This document shows, one piece after another, positions 23,270-31,721 of a stretch of DNA of 64,000 nt. This DNA is from Flavobacteriales bacterium. Its GTDB lineage: Bacteria; Bacteroidota; Bacteroidia; UBA10329. Where the stretch lies: contig JACJZQ010000004.1 of assembly GCA_020635495.1 (NCBI GenBank), positions 124,001-188,000 on the forward strand, read 5' to 3'. Position 1 is the first letter of the stretch. Each line of letters opens with the position of its first letter. The notes beneath the pieces are model-generated. The model was not told where the DNA came from. It ran no database searches and saw nothing but the letters and a program-made list of their open reading frames with translations. The translations under genes and the position numbers were made by a program.

Positions 23270-25438
23270 ATGCCAAGACTTCTACTTACGTTATTCTGGG
23301 TACTGATAAGCTGCCAATCATTTGCGGCCCATCTTGTTGGTGGTGAGATTTTCTATGAGTGTCTTGGCGGTGATCAGTATCGTATTACACTGAAGATTTA
23401 CCGCGACTGCTACACCGTTACCGGGGCAGACTTTGACAATCCGGCTAACATTGCCATTTACGATAGCGATGGTGATCTGATTGAAAACCTTCAAGCGCCA
23501 TTCACAGGTTCGCAACAACTTCCCGTAATTATCAATAATCCATGTTTGCAGGCTCCGCCCGATGTCTGTGTAGAGGAAGCCATCTATACGGTAACTACTT
23601 CATTGCCTTTTCTTGCCGGAGGTTATCATATCGCTTACCAGCGGTGTTGCCGAAACCCGACAATTGTCAATCTCATAAACCCTGATGATCTGGGTTCTAC
23701 CTACTACGTTCATGTGCCCGAAGAGGCGCTCAATACCTGCAACTCAAGCCCTTATTACAATGAGTTTCCGCCATTGGCGCTATGCATTGGAGACCAACTG
23801 AGTTTTGACCATTCTGCAACGGATGCCGATGGTGACCAACTGGTCTATTCGTTATGCACCCCTTACCATGGCGGAGATGATATAAATCCAATGCCGGTCC
23901 CAGCTTTGGGCCCACCGTATTCATCCATAATCTGGAGTGGTGGATATGGAAGCGGCTATCCGCTGGATGCTTCCCCGCAACTGTCTATAGACCCAACTAC
24001 AGGATTATTGACAGGTGTTCCAACCCAATCTGGCCAGTATGTTGTAGGAGTTTGCGTGGAAGAATATCGAAACGGACAGTTGATCAGTTCCAACACCCGC
24101 GATTTTCAGTTCAACGTGGTGAACTGTTCATCAAACATTGCGGCCGTAATTCCTCCACAACCAACCTTCCACGACCCGTGCGATGGTTTGGAAGTTGATT
24201 TCGGAAATCAAAGTATCAACGCTCAATATTATCACTGGGATTTTGGTGTGGTCAGCCTGATAGATGATACTTCCAATATCGAAGACCCGATTTACACCTA
24301 CCCAGATACTGGTAGTTACGAGGTTACTTTGGTAGCCAATCCGGGTTTTCCGTGTGCGGATACAACGGTTGATGTGATTCAAGTTTACAATGACGTATCG
24401 GTTGAGATTCTATTGGATGGCGACCAATGTTTCGATTCAAATTCCATCGACTTTCAACCTGTAGGAGATTTTGGTTCTGGGGCAACTTTCTTCTGGGAAT
24501 TCGAAAGTGCCAACATTCAAACCTCAACAGACATGTCGCCACAGAACGTTGTTTTTGACACCATTGGAGTATTCGAAGTTTCGGTTGCTGTAACGGAGGC
24601 AATTTGCTCCGATCAAACAACCACCACGATTCAGATGTATTCCAGACCTGAAGCATTTTTTGTGGGCGAATCATTTGACGGATGTGCACCTCTTGGTGTG
24701 TTGTTCTCAGACAGTTCTTATGCCGCAACCCCACACCAAAGCCTGTGGCAATTCAGTGATGGAACTGTACTTGAAGGAGAGCGCGTGTTTCATGCATTTT
24801 TGGAAGAAGGAACATATGATGTTCAACTAACTGTTTGGACTGAGACCGGCTGCGTTGACACGTCAACATATTTCCTTGCCGATGCCATAACTGTTTGGCC
24901 AGTGCCTTCTGCAGAACTTACTGTAGACCCGGATACCCAGTTCATTTTCAATCCGGTTTTCGAGTTTGAAGGAGCAAGTAACGCCATTGACTGCTCTCTT
25001 TACCCGGGAGACGGAATTGAATTAACGGATCAGATGCCTAACTGCACGTTCGAGCACTTTTATACCGACACGGGAAACTTTGAAGCCATCATGTTTTTTA
25101 CTGATGTCAATGGGTGCATCTCTTCAGACACTGTAATGGTTCGGGTAGAGCCGGAGGTACGTTTTTGGGTGCCAAATGCCTTCACTCCCAACGATGATAG
25201 GATTAATGATACGTGGGGACCTAAAGCATTCGGATTCAGCGAATACGAGATATGGGTTTACGATAGATGGGGCAAATTGATGTTCCATTCTGAGGACCCG
25301 TTTGAGAAATGGAACGGCCGATTGGATAACCAAAGCAACCATGAACCCGTGTTGGGCGTCTATTCATATCGAATACTGGCGCGTTCTGTTAAGAACACCG
25401 TAATTAAAGAATCCGGACACGTAACTATTTTGAGATAA
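23270..25438 (+). CDS. Surface protein with PKD and CHU_C domains
   Basis: A 722-residue exported protein. The signal peptide is MPRLLLTLFWVLISCQSFA. The N-terminal part begins AHLVGGEIFYECLGG and has a Cys-rich pattern (YRDCYTV, YQRCCRNPTIVNL), typical of a large group of gliding-associated Bacteroidota proteins. Cadherin-like stretches (SATDADGDQLVYSL, LSIDPTTGLLTGVPT) follow, then PKD domains with YHWDFG, FFWEFE and a SLWQFSDG copy. The CHU_C type B domain closes it (WVPNAFTPNDDRINDTWG, VYDRWGKLMF, EKWNGR). It lies 9 bp after the first adhesin gene and is probably in the same transcript. It shares the sorting signal but not the anchor-L domain. Confidence 0.87.
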   Translation: MPRLLLTLFWVLISCQSFAAHLVGGEIFYECLGGDQYRITLKIYRDCYTVTGADFDNPANIAIYDSDGDLIENLQAPFTGSQQLPVIINNPCLQAPPDVCVEEAIYTVTTSLPFLAGGYHIAYQRCCRNPTIVNLINPDDLGSTYYVHVPEEALNTCNSSPYYNEFPPLALCIGDQLSFDHSATDADGDQLVYSLCTPYHGGDDINPMPVPALGPPYSSIIWSGGYGSGYPLDASPQLSIDPTTGLLTGVPTQSGQYVVGVCVEEYRNGQLISSNTRDFQFNVVNCSSNIAAVIPPQPTFHDPCDGLEVDFGNQSINAQYYHWDFGVVSLIDDTSNIEDPIYTYPDTGSYEVTLVANPGFPCADTTVDVIQVYNDVSVEILLDGDQCFDSNSIDFQPVGDFGSGATFFWEFESANIQTSTDMSPQNVVFDTIGVFEVSVAVTEAICSDQTTTTIQMYSRPEAFFVGESFDGCAPLGVLFSDSSYAATPHQSLWQFSDGTVLEGERVFHAFLEEGTYDVQLTVWTETGCVDTSTYFLADAITVWPVPSAELTVDPDTQFIFNPVFEFEGASNAIDCSLYPGDGIELTDQMPNCTFEHFYTDTGNFEAIMFFTDVNGCISSDTVMVRVEPEVRFWVPNAFTPNDDRINDTWGPKAFGFSEYEIWVYDRWGKLMFHSEDPFEKWNGRLDNQSNHEPVLGVYSYRILARSVKNTVIKESGHVTILR

Positions 25439-25478
25439 CCCACCCATAATACTATCTTAAAGCATCCTTTTTAAGTAG

Positions 25479-25486
25479 TATTTTTG
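25479..25486 (+). promoter_or_regulatory. -7 element of the third CHU_C gene
   Basis: TATTTTTG, exact TAnnTTTG match, 19 bases before the GTG at 25506. So this gene can be expressed apart from the two upstream adhesin genes. Confidence 0.5.
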
Positions 25487-25505
25487 CAGCCCCTAAGACC
25501 GAACA

Positions 25506-28500
25506 GTGAAACGCTTAATCATCAGTACGTTAGCCATTTTGATCAGCTCCATTTGGATGCAGTCTAAAGGGCAGTTGGTGGTTACTACTGGGCAGACGGC
25601 TCAGCAGTTGGCAGAGGTTATTGCGGGTCCGGGTGTGGTGGTCTCCAATGCCAGCATCACCGGAGACCCAACTGCCATTGGAGCTTTCAGTAGCGGTGCC
25701 AATAACCCCGGTTTGGGAATTTCAAGTGGCGTGATACTGTCTTCAGGTGACGTTGCAGACGCACCACAGCCTAATGGCTCATTCTCATCGACCTCATTCA
25801 ATTTGCCAGGCGACCCATTTTTGCAGGCACAGGCCGGAGAACAATCAAACGATGCAATTATTCTTCAATTCGATTTTGTGCCGAATGCCGATTTTGTGAC
25901 TTTCGATTACGTATTCGGTTCGGAAGAGTATCCAGAATGGACCTGTTCTTTCAATGATATTTTTGCCTTTACCATACAAGGTATAACTGTTCCGTCACCA
26001 GAGGTGAATATAGCCTTGGTGCCAGGAACCAATATTCCAGTGGCCATCAACACAGTTAGTGATGATGTGGGTTGTATGATCTCAACATGTGGTCAGAGTA
26101 ATATCCAGTATTACGTCAACAATTCAAACGGACCCGCTTCTCAGTATGTGGTTTATGATGGGCTTACGGTTGTGATGTCTGCTGAAGCAACTGTTATCTG
26201 TGGTGAAACATATCGTTTAAGATTAATGCTTTCGGATGGTGGTGACTGGTCTTACGACTCCGGATGTTTTATAGAGGAGAACAGTTTGACCACAGGAAGT
26301 GTGATTGTTGAAACCGCTACGGCAGCGGCTGATTCAACGGCATATGAGGGATGTAATGAAGCCACAGTTACACTTACGTTGAATGGACCACCAATTGCTC
26401 AGAATTTCCCAGTGCCGATCTGGATTTCAGACGCTACTGCAGATTACGGTATTGATTACAATGATATTCCTGAATTCAATCAAGCGGATAGTACGGTCAT
26501 CATTCCAAGCGGTCAGAACACCGTTTCATTTACCGTTACTCCGGTTAATGACAATATTCCGGAAGGCCCAGAATACATTGAGTTTACCGTTATTACTTCT
26601 ACATGCGGGTTGACCAGTACGTTCAGGATATACATTAACGACCTAGACCCGATAACAACTGTAACCAGTAACGACACTACTATCTGTACCGGTAATGCCA
26701 TAGTTTGGTGTGAGGCCTCGGGTGGAAGTGGAGCATATACTTATACTTGGGACAATGGATTTGGAGTGGCTGACACGATATATCCGTCTCCAACGCAGAC
26801 CACCGTCTACCAAGTTTCAGTTACAGATAACTGTGGCTCAACTCCTGCAACGGATGAAGTTGTTGTTACGGTAGATGATGGTCCGGATGCCAATGCAGGA
26901 AATGACATCTCTGTTTGTATCGGAGGAAGCGTTGTGCTTAATGCAACATCTGATGCACCGGGAAGCACTTTCCTTTGGGACCCGCCAACAGACCTTTCAG
27001 ACCCTGCTATTTTCAATCCACTGTGTACTCCACAGCAGGATATGGAATACATCGTCACGGTGACACGTCCTGATGGATGCTCAAATGACGACACGGTCAA
27101 CGTTACACTGACTCCACCACCAACAGGTACGTTTGATATGAACCCAGTTGGATGTGCTGGAGAGCCGCTTATTATTGAATACAATGGAAATGCGAACGCT
27201 GCGGCCCAATACAATTGGAATTTTGATGGCGCAACGGTTACCAACGGATCTGGAGGAGGACCTCTTGCTGTTTTCTGGGCTACGCCAGGAATCTACAATG
27301 TTGAACTGACCGTTTCTTGGAACGGATGTCTGTCTCCAACGGAAACAAATCAGATTGAGATACTTGGCCCACCGCCCGTCAATGCTGGTTCTGACATATC
27401 GTTCTGTTCTGGAGATTCAGGCCCCATCGGCTCGGCTCCAATTGCAGGTCATACATATTCATGGAGCCCAATCAATGGAGTGGCAGATCCAACAGCAAGT
27501 TCTACCACGCTGCAGTTGACGAATCCTACGCACAATATTGAAGTGATTCAGTACGTGCTTACAGCGATAGATCAGGGCTGTAAAAACTACGATACTGTGA
27601 ATGTTACCGTGTTCCCAATTCCAACGGCTCAGTTCGCAATTCCTGCTGGAATGTGTTTCAATGTGAACTCGTTCGACCTCTTGGCTACTGGACATTTTGG
27701 CCCCAACGCTACGTTCGTTTGGGATTTCGGTCCGGTAGGATTCCCTTCAGGATCTACCGACATGCAGCCTGAAGGAGTGATCTTCAATGTAGCAGGCCCG
27801 CAGGATGTAACGTTGGTCATAACAGACAACACGTGCGAGAGTGTTCCCTTTGTTGGAACAATTGATGTGTACGAAATGCCAGTGGCAGATTTCAGTTTCG
27901 ATATCAGCGATGGTTGTGAGCCACTTAACGTGACTTTCAATGACGAATCGTACAATGGCAACAGCACCCTTTACCATGTTTGGAATTTCGGTAACAATTC
28001 TTCTTCCACTCAGCAAGCGCCAACCGCTGTTTATGATGAAGGAGTTTACACTGTAACCTTGAATGTGACCACAGCCCAAGGTTGTTCCGATCAGGTTACG
28101 CAAACGGATGCGATTGAGGCATATCGTAAGCCGAATGCTCTGTTTGAGATGAGTGATCGGGTGCTGTCAATTCTAGACCCTGATGTTACCGTTACCAACT
28201 TGGCAGATAGCATTGTAAGCAGCGAGTTTACTTTCCACCCCTTCGGTTATGTGGTCAACGCTTTTGAGGCTGAATACGAATATCCTGATACGGGCACGTA
28301 TCAGATCACGCAAATTGTAACAACTGCCAATGGTTGTACAGATACCATTACGGGTTCGTTGAAGGTAGAACCTTATTACACGTTTTACATTCCAGATGCG
28401 TTTACACCAGACAACAATGGTATAAATGAGGTTTGGATTCCACAGGGAACCAGCATTCGAAGTTTCAACATGACCATCTACAATAGATGGGATCAGGAGT

Positions 28501-28649
28501 TGTTCTACTCAGCAAGTTTGGATGATGGTTGGGATGGTACATTCATGGGTAAACAGGTACCGCAGGGAGTTTACATCTACAGTATAGATGTTCTCGATAT
28601 TCTCGGAGAACCCCACAAGTATCGGGGTCGGTTCAGTCTACTTCGCTGA
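25506..28649 (+). CDS. Large surface protein: choice-of-anchor L, PKD repeats, CHU_C
   Basis: A 1047-residue exported protein, the largest T9SS cargo here. It starts with GTG; the signal peptide is KRLIISTLAILISSIWMQSKGQ. A choice-of-anchor L domain (about 24 to 270) is clearly paralogous to that of the gene at 21173: both begin QLVV, share ISSGVILSSGDVADAPQPNG-type text and the LMLSDGGDWSYDSGCFIE end. A Calx-beta-like region and at least five Ig/PKD-like repeats follow (YNWNFDG, FVWDFGP, HVWNFGNN), then the CHU_C domain (YIPDAFTPDNNGINEVW, IYNRWDQELF, WDGTFMGK). The last 17 bp overlap the end of the convergent membrane protein gene. It is a probable adhesin or matrix protein. Confidence 0.88.
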   Translation: MKRLIISTLAILISSIWMQSKGQLVVTTGQTAQQLAEVIAGPGVVVSNASITGDPTAIGAFSSGANNPGLGISSGVILSSGDVADAPQPNGSFSSTSFNLPGDPFLQAQAGEQSNDAIILQFDFVPNADFVTFDYVFGSEEYPEWTCSFNDIFAFTIQGITVPSPEVNIALVPGTNIPVAINTVSDDVGCMISTCGQSNIQYYVNNSNGPASQYVVYDGLTVVMSAEATVICGETYRLRLMLSDGGDWSYDSGCFIEENSLTTGSVIVETATAAADSTAYEGCNEATVTLTLNGPPIAQNFPVPIWISDATADYGIDYNDIPEFNQADSTVIIPSGQNTVSFTVTPVNDNIPEGPEYIEFTVITSTCGLTSTFRIYINDLDPITTVTSNDTTICTGNAIVWCEASGGSGAYTYTWDNGFGVADTIYPSPTQTTVYQVSVTDNCGSTPATDEVVVTVDDGPDANAGNDISVCIGGSVVLNATSDAPGSTFLWDPPTDLSDPAIFNPLCTPQQDMEYIVTVTRPDGCSNDDTVNVTLTPPPTGTFDMNPVGCAGEPLIIEYNGNANAAAQYNWNFDGATVTNGSGGGPLAVFWATPGIYNVELTVSWNGCLSPTETNQIEILGPPPVNAGSDISFCSGDSGPIGSAPIAGHTYSWSPINGVADPTASSTTLQLTNPTHNIEVIQYVLTAIDQGCKNYDTVNVTVFPIPTAQFAIPAGMCFNVNSFDLLATGHFGPNATFVWDFGPVGFPSGSTDMQPEGVIFNVAGPQDVTLVITDNTCESVPFVGTIDVYEMPVADFSFDISDGCEPLNVTFNDESYNGNSTLYHVWNFGNNSSSTQQAPTAVYDEGVYTVTLNVTTAQGCSDQVTQTDAIEAYRKPNALFEMSDRVLSILDPDVTVTNLADSIVSSEFTFHPFGYVVNAFEAEYEYPDTGTYQITQIVTTANGCTDTITGSLKVEPYYTFYIPDAFTPDNNGINEVWIPQGTSIRSFNMTIYNRWDQELFYSASLDDGWDGTFMGKQVPQGVYIYSIDVLDILGEPHKYRGRFSLLR

Positions 28650-30897
28650 TTCGGTTTGGAAACGGAATATTATTGACGAAGACCGATCCGTCAGACTCCT
28701 TCCACTTTACTGTTTCATCTGCTTTTCTTAATAGAATTCTGGATATGGTTCCAGGTCGCGCATCAATCAGAAAAACATGATGTTTGCCGGCCTCGGTTTG
28801 AAGGTTTTCTGAAACCAGCAACCAGCCATCCAACAGGTTGGGGCTACTGCCGATACCTCCAGCAATTTTCCACTCTTCATCTACGGAGTAAACACGGTTG
28901 GGTGTAAGTTCTTGCATAGGGTCAACTTTCACCCAATAGCTGAGGTTCAGCAACTCGTTCTGTTGAAAGACAGAATCCAACAAACGGGAGCCACGCTTCA
29001 CATCGTAAGCCTCTTGGTACCATAGTTTGTCCTCGGACACTGCGAATGAATTGATAGGAGTCAAGAACCTGACGCCACCAGAAATAGCGGCACTTGAATC
29101 AATGGCCCTCGCATGAATTTCAGAGTACATCAGCTTTATTTCATCAACTGAAACGGAGTACAACGAGTAGTGCTCATTCTCAAACACTTTTTCAGCAAGG
29201 CCGATGAGCCGTTCCTCTTCTAGGTTCGTTTCCTCATTTGTTTTCAGTAAGAGGAGTTTCAACCCATCTTTCAGATCATCTAGAATTGGTCTTGGAAGAA
29301 GCGAATCTGCCACCAATTGGGCGGTTTTCTCGGTCACTTCAAGCGATGTTCTTGACATGGCTCCGCCAATTACCGGCAATCCGGTAGAGAAAGACGCGGC
29401 CAACGAATGTTCAGAGCTTCTTTTGCCTTTTTCAAGGCCGATTTTCTCAGATCCTATAAGCGCGATTGGAATTGGCAGAATGGCCTGATGATCCTCAATC
29501 ACTACCCCAGCATTTTCCCACTCTGTAACTACCTTGCTACTGAATGAATTCAAAGCAATTCGATGCTGAATTCCCTCCTTCACATATTTTATGTTGACAA
29601 TGGCATCAAGTGTCCAAAAGAACAGCATGGCCACAACCAACATCGAATAGAAATAGGTGTATTTCCCTTGGCCTTTTATTCTAATGAGACGATAGAAAAC
29701 GTAAATCTGAAACACGGTCCAGACGCCAATAATATAGTAGAATATCCATGCCACACGGCCTAAGGATCGGAACTGTTTTATGGGCAGGATGTAATCTGCC
29801 AGCCAATACAGACCCAGCTTGTGGAACAGCCCCATGGCAAATAGCAAGGTGATTACTCCTGGAACGAAAGCCTGTCGCAATGGACCTGCCAGCATTGGTC
29901 TGGTGATTGCTCGCCAACCTCTTCGCAACACTCGTTTTACAAACGGACCAATGGATGCAAAGAATATGAATACGGACACCATGCCGATGTAGGCGCTGCC
30001 TTCCCAACTGGTTGGGATAAAGAGTCTGAAAAAGTATGAATGAAATATATGTCGGAAAGGGTCGGAGGTGGGAGTGAAGATGCTTTGAAACGTAGCCATG
30101 AGGCTGTACATACCGGCCGGGTTCGAAGGTCTATCGGTGTAAGGGTCAACCAATTTCTGGTAAACCATGAACACCACTAATGGAACCAGAAGGGTAAATA
30201 GTCGAGGCAGCAATGCTTTTACTTGATTGAATTGAAACTGGTTCAATACCAGATCCCAGATCAGAACGGCCCCAAGGAATATGACAAAAATGAATAGATA
30301 GTACGGGTGTAAAAACCCGAATCCGAGTACAATCAAGGATGCTGCCAATGCCGTGATCCAAGGCAACTTGTATCGTGTAAATGCAGCTATTAGCAACCAA
30401 CCAAGCGGTACAAAAAAAGTATAGCCGAGTGCATAGTGTCCTGGGAACCGCAGAACCTGTGGACTTAGAAAAGCAATGCACAACGCAAATGGAACAGAGA
30501 ACCAAGGTCCCACCAGGTTCCAGACCAAAAGCCGATGCACGCACCATGCACAGACTACCAAACTGAAGATCATCAGCAGGTTCATGATGCCGATGACGCT
30601 GCCTCCATTGCTTGCATCGCCATCAACAAACCAACCTAGAACTTTAGTAAGCAATGGCTGACCATCTGCAAAAATGATGTGGTCTCCATACGGATAAAGC
30701 ATGCCGTTGAACCAAAGTCCGTCTCCATGAATGACCTGATAAGCAATCGAGTAATAGTTTTTGAGACCGTCTCCATCAGCTCCAAAAAGGAACTCGTTCG
30801 GATGCAAGATAATTTCACCGAAAAACCGGAAGCAGATTGCAATGGCCATAAGCACTACCACAGTTGCCGAAAGAAAAACTTGACGGTTGAAACGCAT
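28633..30897 (-). CDS. Polytopic membrane protein, GT-C glycosyltransferase-like
   Basis: A 754-residue protein. The first two thirds have at least ten hydrophobic helices; the last 250 to 280 residues are soluble and probably extracytoplasmic. Directly after helix 1 comes FGADGDGLKNYYSI, with acidic residues D41 and D43 in the first outer loop, the position of the catalytic acid in GT-C enzymes. The topology resembles YfhO/DUF6311-type proteins that use polyprenyl-phosphate sugars. The upstream gene, a DPM1-like transferase, overlaps it by one base (TAATG), which supports a lipid-linked sugar pathway. Acceptor and sugar are unknown; the GT-C assignment is inference. Confidence 0.65.
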   Translation of the reverse strand: MRFNRQVFLSATVVVLMAIAICFRFFGEIILHPNEFLFGADGDGLKNYYSIAYQVIHGDGLWFNGMLYPYGDHIIFADGQPLLTKVLGWFVDGDASNGGSVIGIMNLLMIFSLVVCAWCVHRLLVWNLVGPWFSVPFALCIAFLSPQVLRFPGHYALGYTFFVPLGWLLIAAFTRYKLPWITALAASLIVLGFGFLHPYYLFIFVIFLGAVLIWDLVLNQFQFNQVKALLPRLFTLLVPLVVFMVYQKLVDPYTDRPSNPAGMYSLMATFQSIFTPTSDPFRHIFHSYFFRLFIPTSWEGSAYIGMVSVFIFFASIGPFVKRVLRRGWRAITRPMLAGPLRQAFVPGVITLLFAMGLFHKLGLYWLADYILPIKQFRSLGRVAWIFYYIIGVWTVFQIYVFYRLIRIKGQGKYTYFYSMLVVAMLFFWTLDAIVNIKYVKEGIQHRIALNSFSSKVVTEWENAGVVIEDHQAILPIPIALIGSEKIGLEKGKRSSEHSLAASFSTGLPVIGGAMSRTSLEVTEKTAQLVADSLLPRPILDDLKDGLKLLLLKTNEETNLEEERLIGLAEKVFENEHYSLYSVSVDEIKLMYSEIHARAIDSSAAISGGVRFLTPINSFAVSEDKLWYQEAYDVKRGSRLLDSVFQQNELLNLSYWVKVDPMQELTPNRVYSVDEEWKIAGGIGSSPNLLDGWLLVSENLQTEAGKHHVFLIDARPGTISRILLRKADETVKWKESDGSVFVNNIPFPNRISEVD

Positions 30898-31613
30898 TAC
30901 TTCCTGAACAATAGTACGATGAAGTTGCCCAATTCTTTGAGAAGTATCATCAGACTTGGTGAGGGAAGAACGATGTCCTGTTTCAACTCCACGTCCAAAC
31001 CTATAAGCCTGAGATCGGTTTTCGAAGCTTTCTGAATGAATTCTAGGTCAAATAGATATCGGTTTACCCGCGTTTGAAGAAAGACTTTGCGCCCTTTGTG
31101 GTTGAATGCCTTCAAGCCGCCTTGTGTGTCTGAGATCTTCAATCCGAACAGAATTCCATTCAGCCAACGCAGCGATTTCGACAATATTCTACGGAAACCA
31201 GATAGTGCATTGTAATAGGAATCACCTCGGCTTGCCAACACAACATCTGCCTCGTCATTTTTGAGAAGGTTGTAGAAAAGTTTAACCGATTCTTCCACGT
31301 ACGGAACGTCTATATCCGTGTAAAGTTGGAAGTGCGCGTTACCGCTACTTATCCCTTTTCTGACCGCGAATCCCTTGCCTTGATTCTTAGGGTATTCGAT
31401 CAGTTTGACTTCAGAATGAGTTGACGTTAACTTGGAGAGTTCATCGTCTTTCAATGGTTCACTCGATCCATCATTCACAAGAATTATGGATTCTATAACA
31501 CCCTCGCCAAGCAACATTTTGATCTTGGTCATGCTTTCAGACAGCGATTTACCCCAACCCGGTCGTGGGTTGTAGCACGGAAGAATGATGTCCAACGTTT
31601 TGGCAGCGCTCAT
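30897..31613 (-). CDS. Family 2 glycosyltransferase, DPM1/DolP-mannosyltransferase-like
   Basis: A 238-residue GT-A enzyme. It has the GT2 opening TLDIILPCYNPRPGW, the nucleotide-binding LVNDGSSEP, GKGFAVRKGISSG, the metal-binding DxD in LYTDIDVPY, and SDTQGGLKAF, which is typical of dolichyl/polyprenyl-phosphate sugar synthases. The C-terminus has only a weak hydrophobic segment, so it may be peripheral. It would load a sugar on a polyprenyl phosphate for the GT-C-like protein encoded next. The start at 31613 (MSAAKTLD) is chosen over 31661 because a near-consensus -7 box lies between them (31622-31629). Confidence 0.85.
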   Translation of the reverse strand: MSAAKTLDIILPCYNPRPGWGKSLSESMTKIKMLLGEGVIESIILVNDGSSEPLKDDELSKLTSTHSEVKLIEYPKNQGKGFAVRKGISSGNAHFQLYTDIDVPYVEESVKLFYNLLKNDEADVVLASRGDSYYNALSGFRRILSKSLRWLNGILFGLKISDTQGGLKAFNHKGRKVFLQTRVNRYLFDLEFIQKASKTDLRLIGLDVELKQDIVLPSPSLMILLKELGNFIVLLFRK

Positions 31614-31621
31614 CGGTTGGG

Positions 31622-31629
31622 CGAAAATA
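31622..31629 (-). promoter_or_regulatory. Probable -7 element of glycosyltransferase pair
   Basis: TATTTTCG on the minus strand (one mismatch to TAnnTTTG), 8 bases before the ATG at 31613. Confidence 0.35.
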
Positions 31630-31696
31630 GCGAAACGAGTTTGCCGCGTAACGTGCTTCATTGTCTGCCAAACTGACAGTTTCTGTATTTAATCTG

Positions 31697-31704
31697 TACC
31701 TTTG
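31697..31704 (+). promoter_or_regulatory. -7 element of the miaB operon
   Basis: TACCTTTG, exact match, 17 bases before the miaB ATG. No TTG in the -33 window. Confidence 0.55.
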
Positions 31705-31721
31705 CGCTCCAATTTTTTAAG

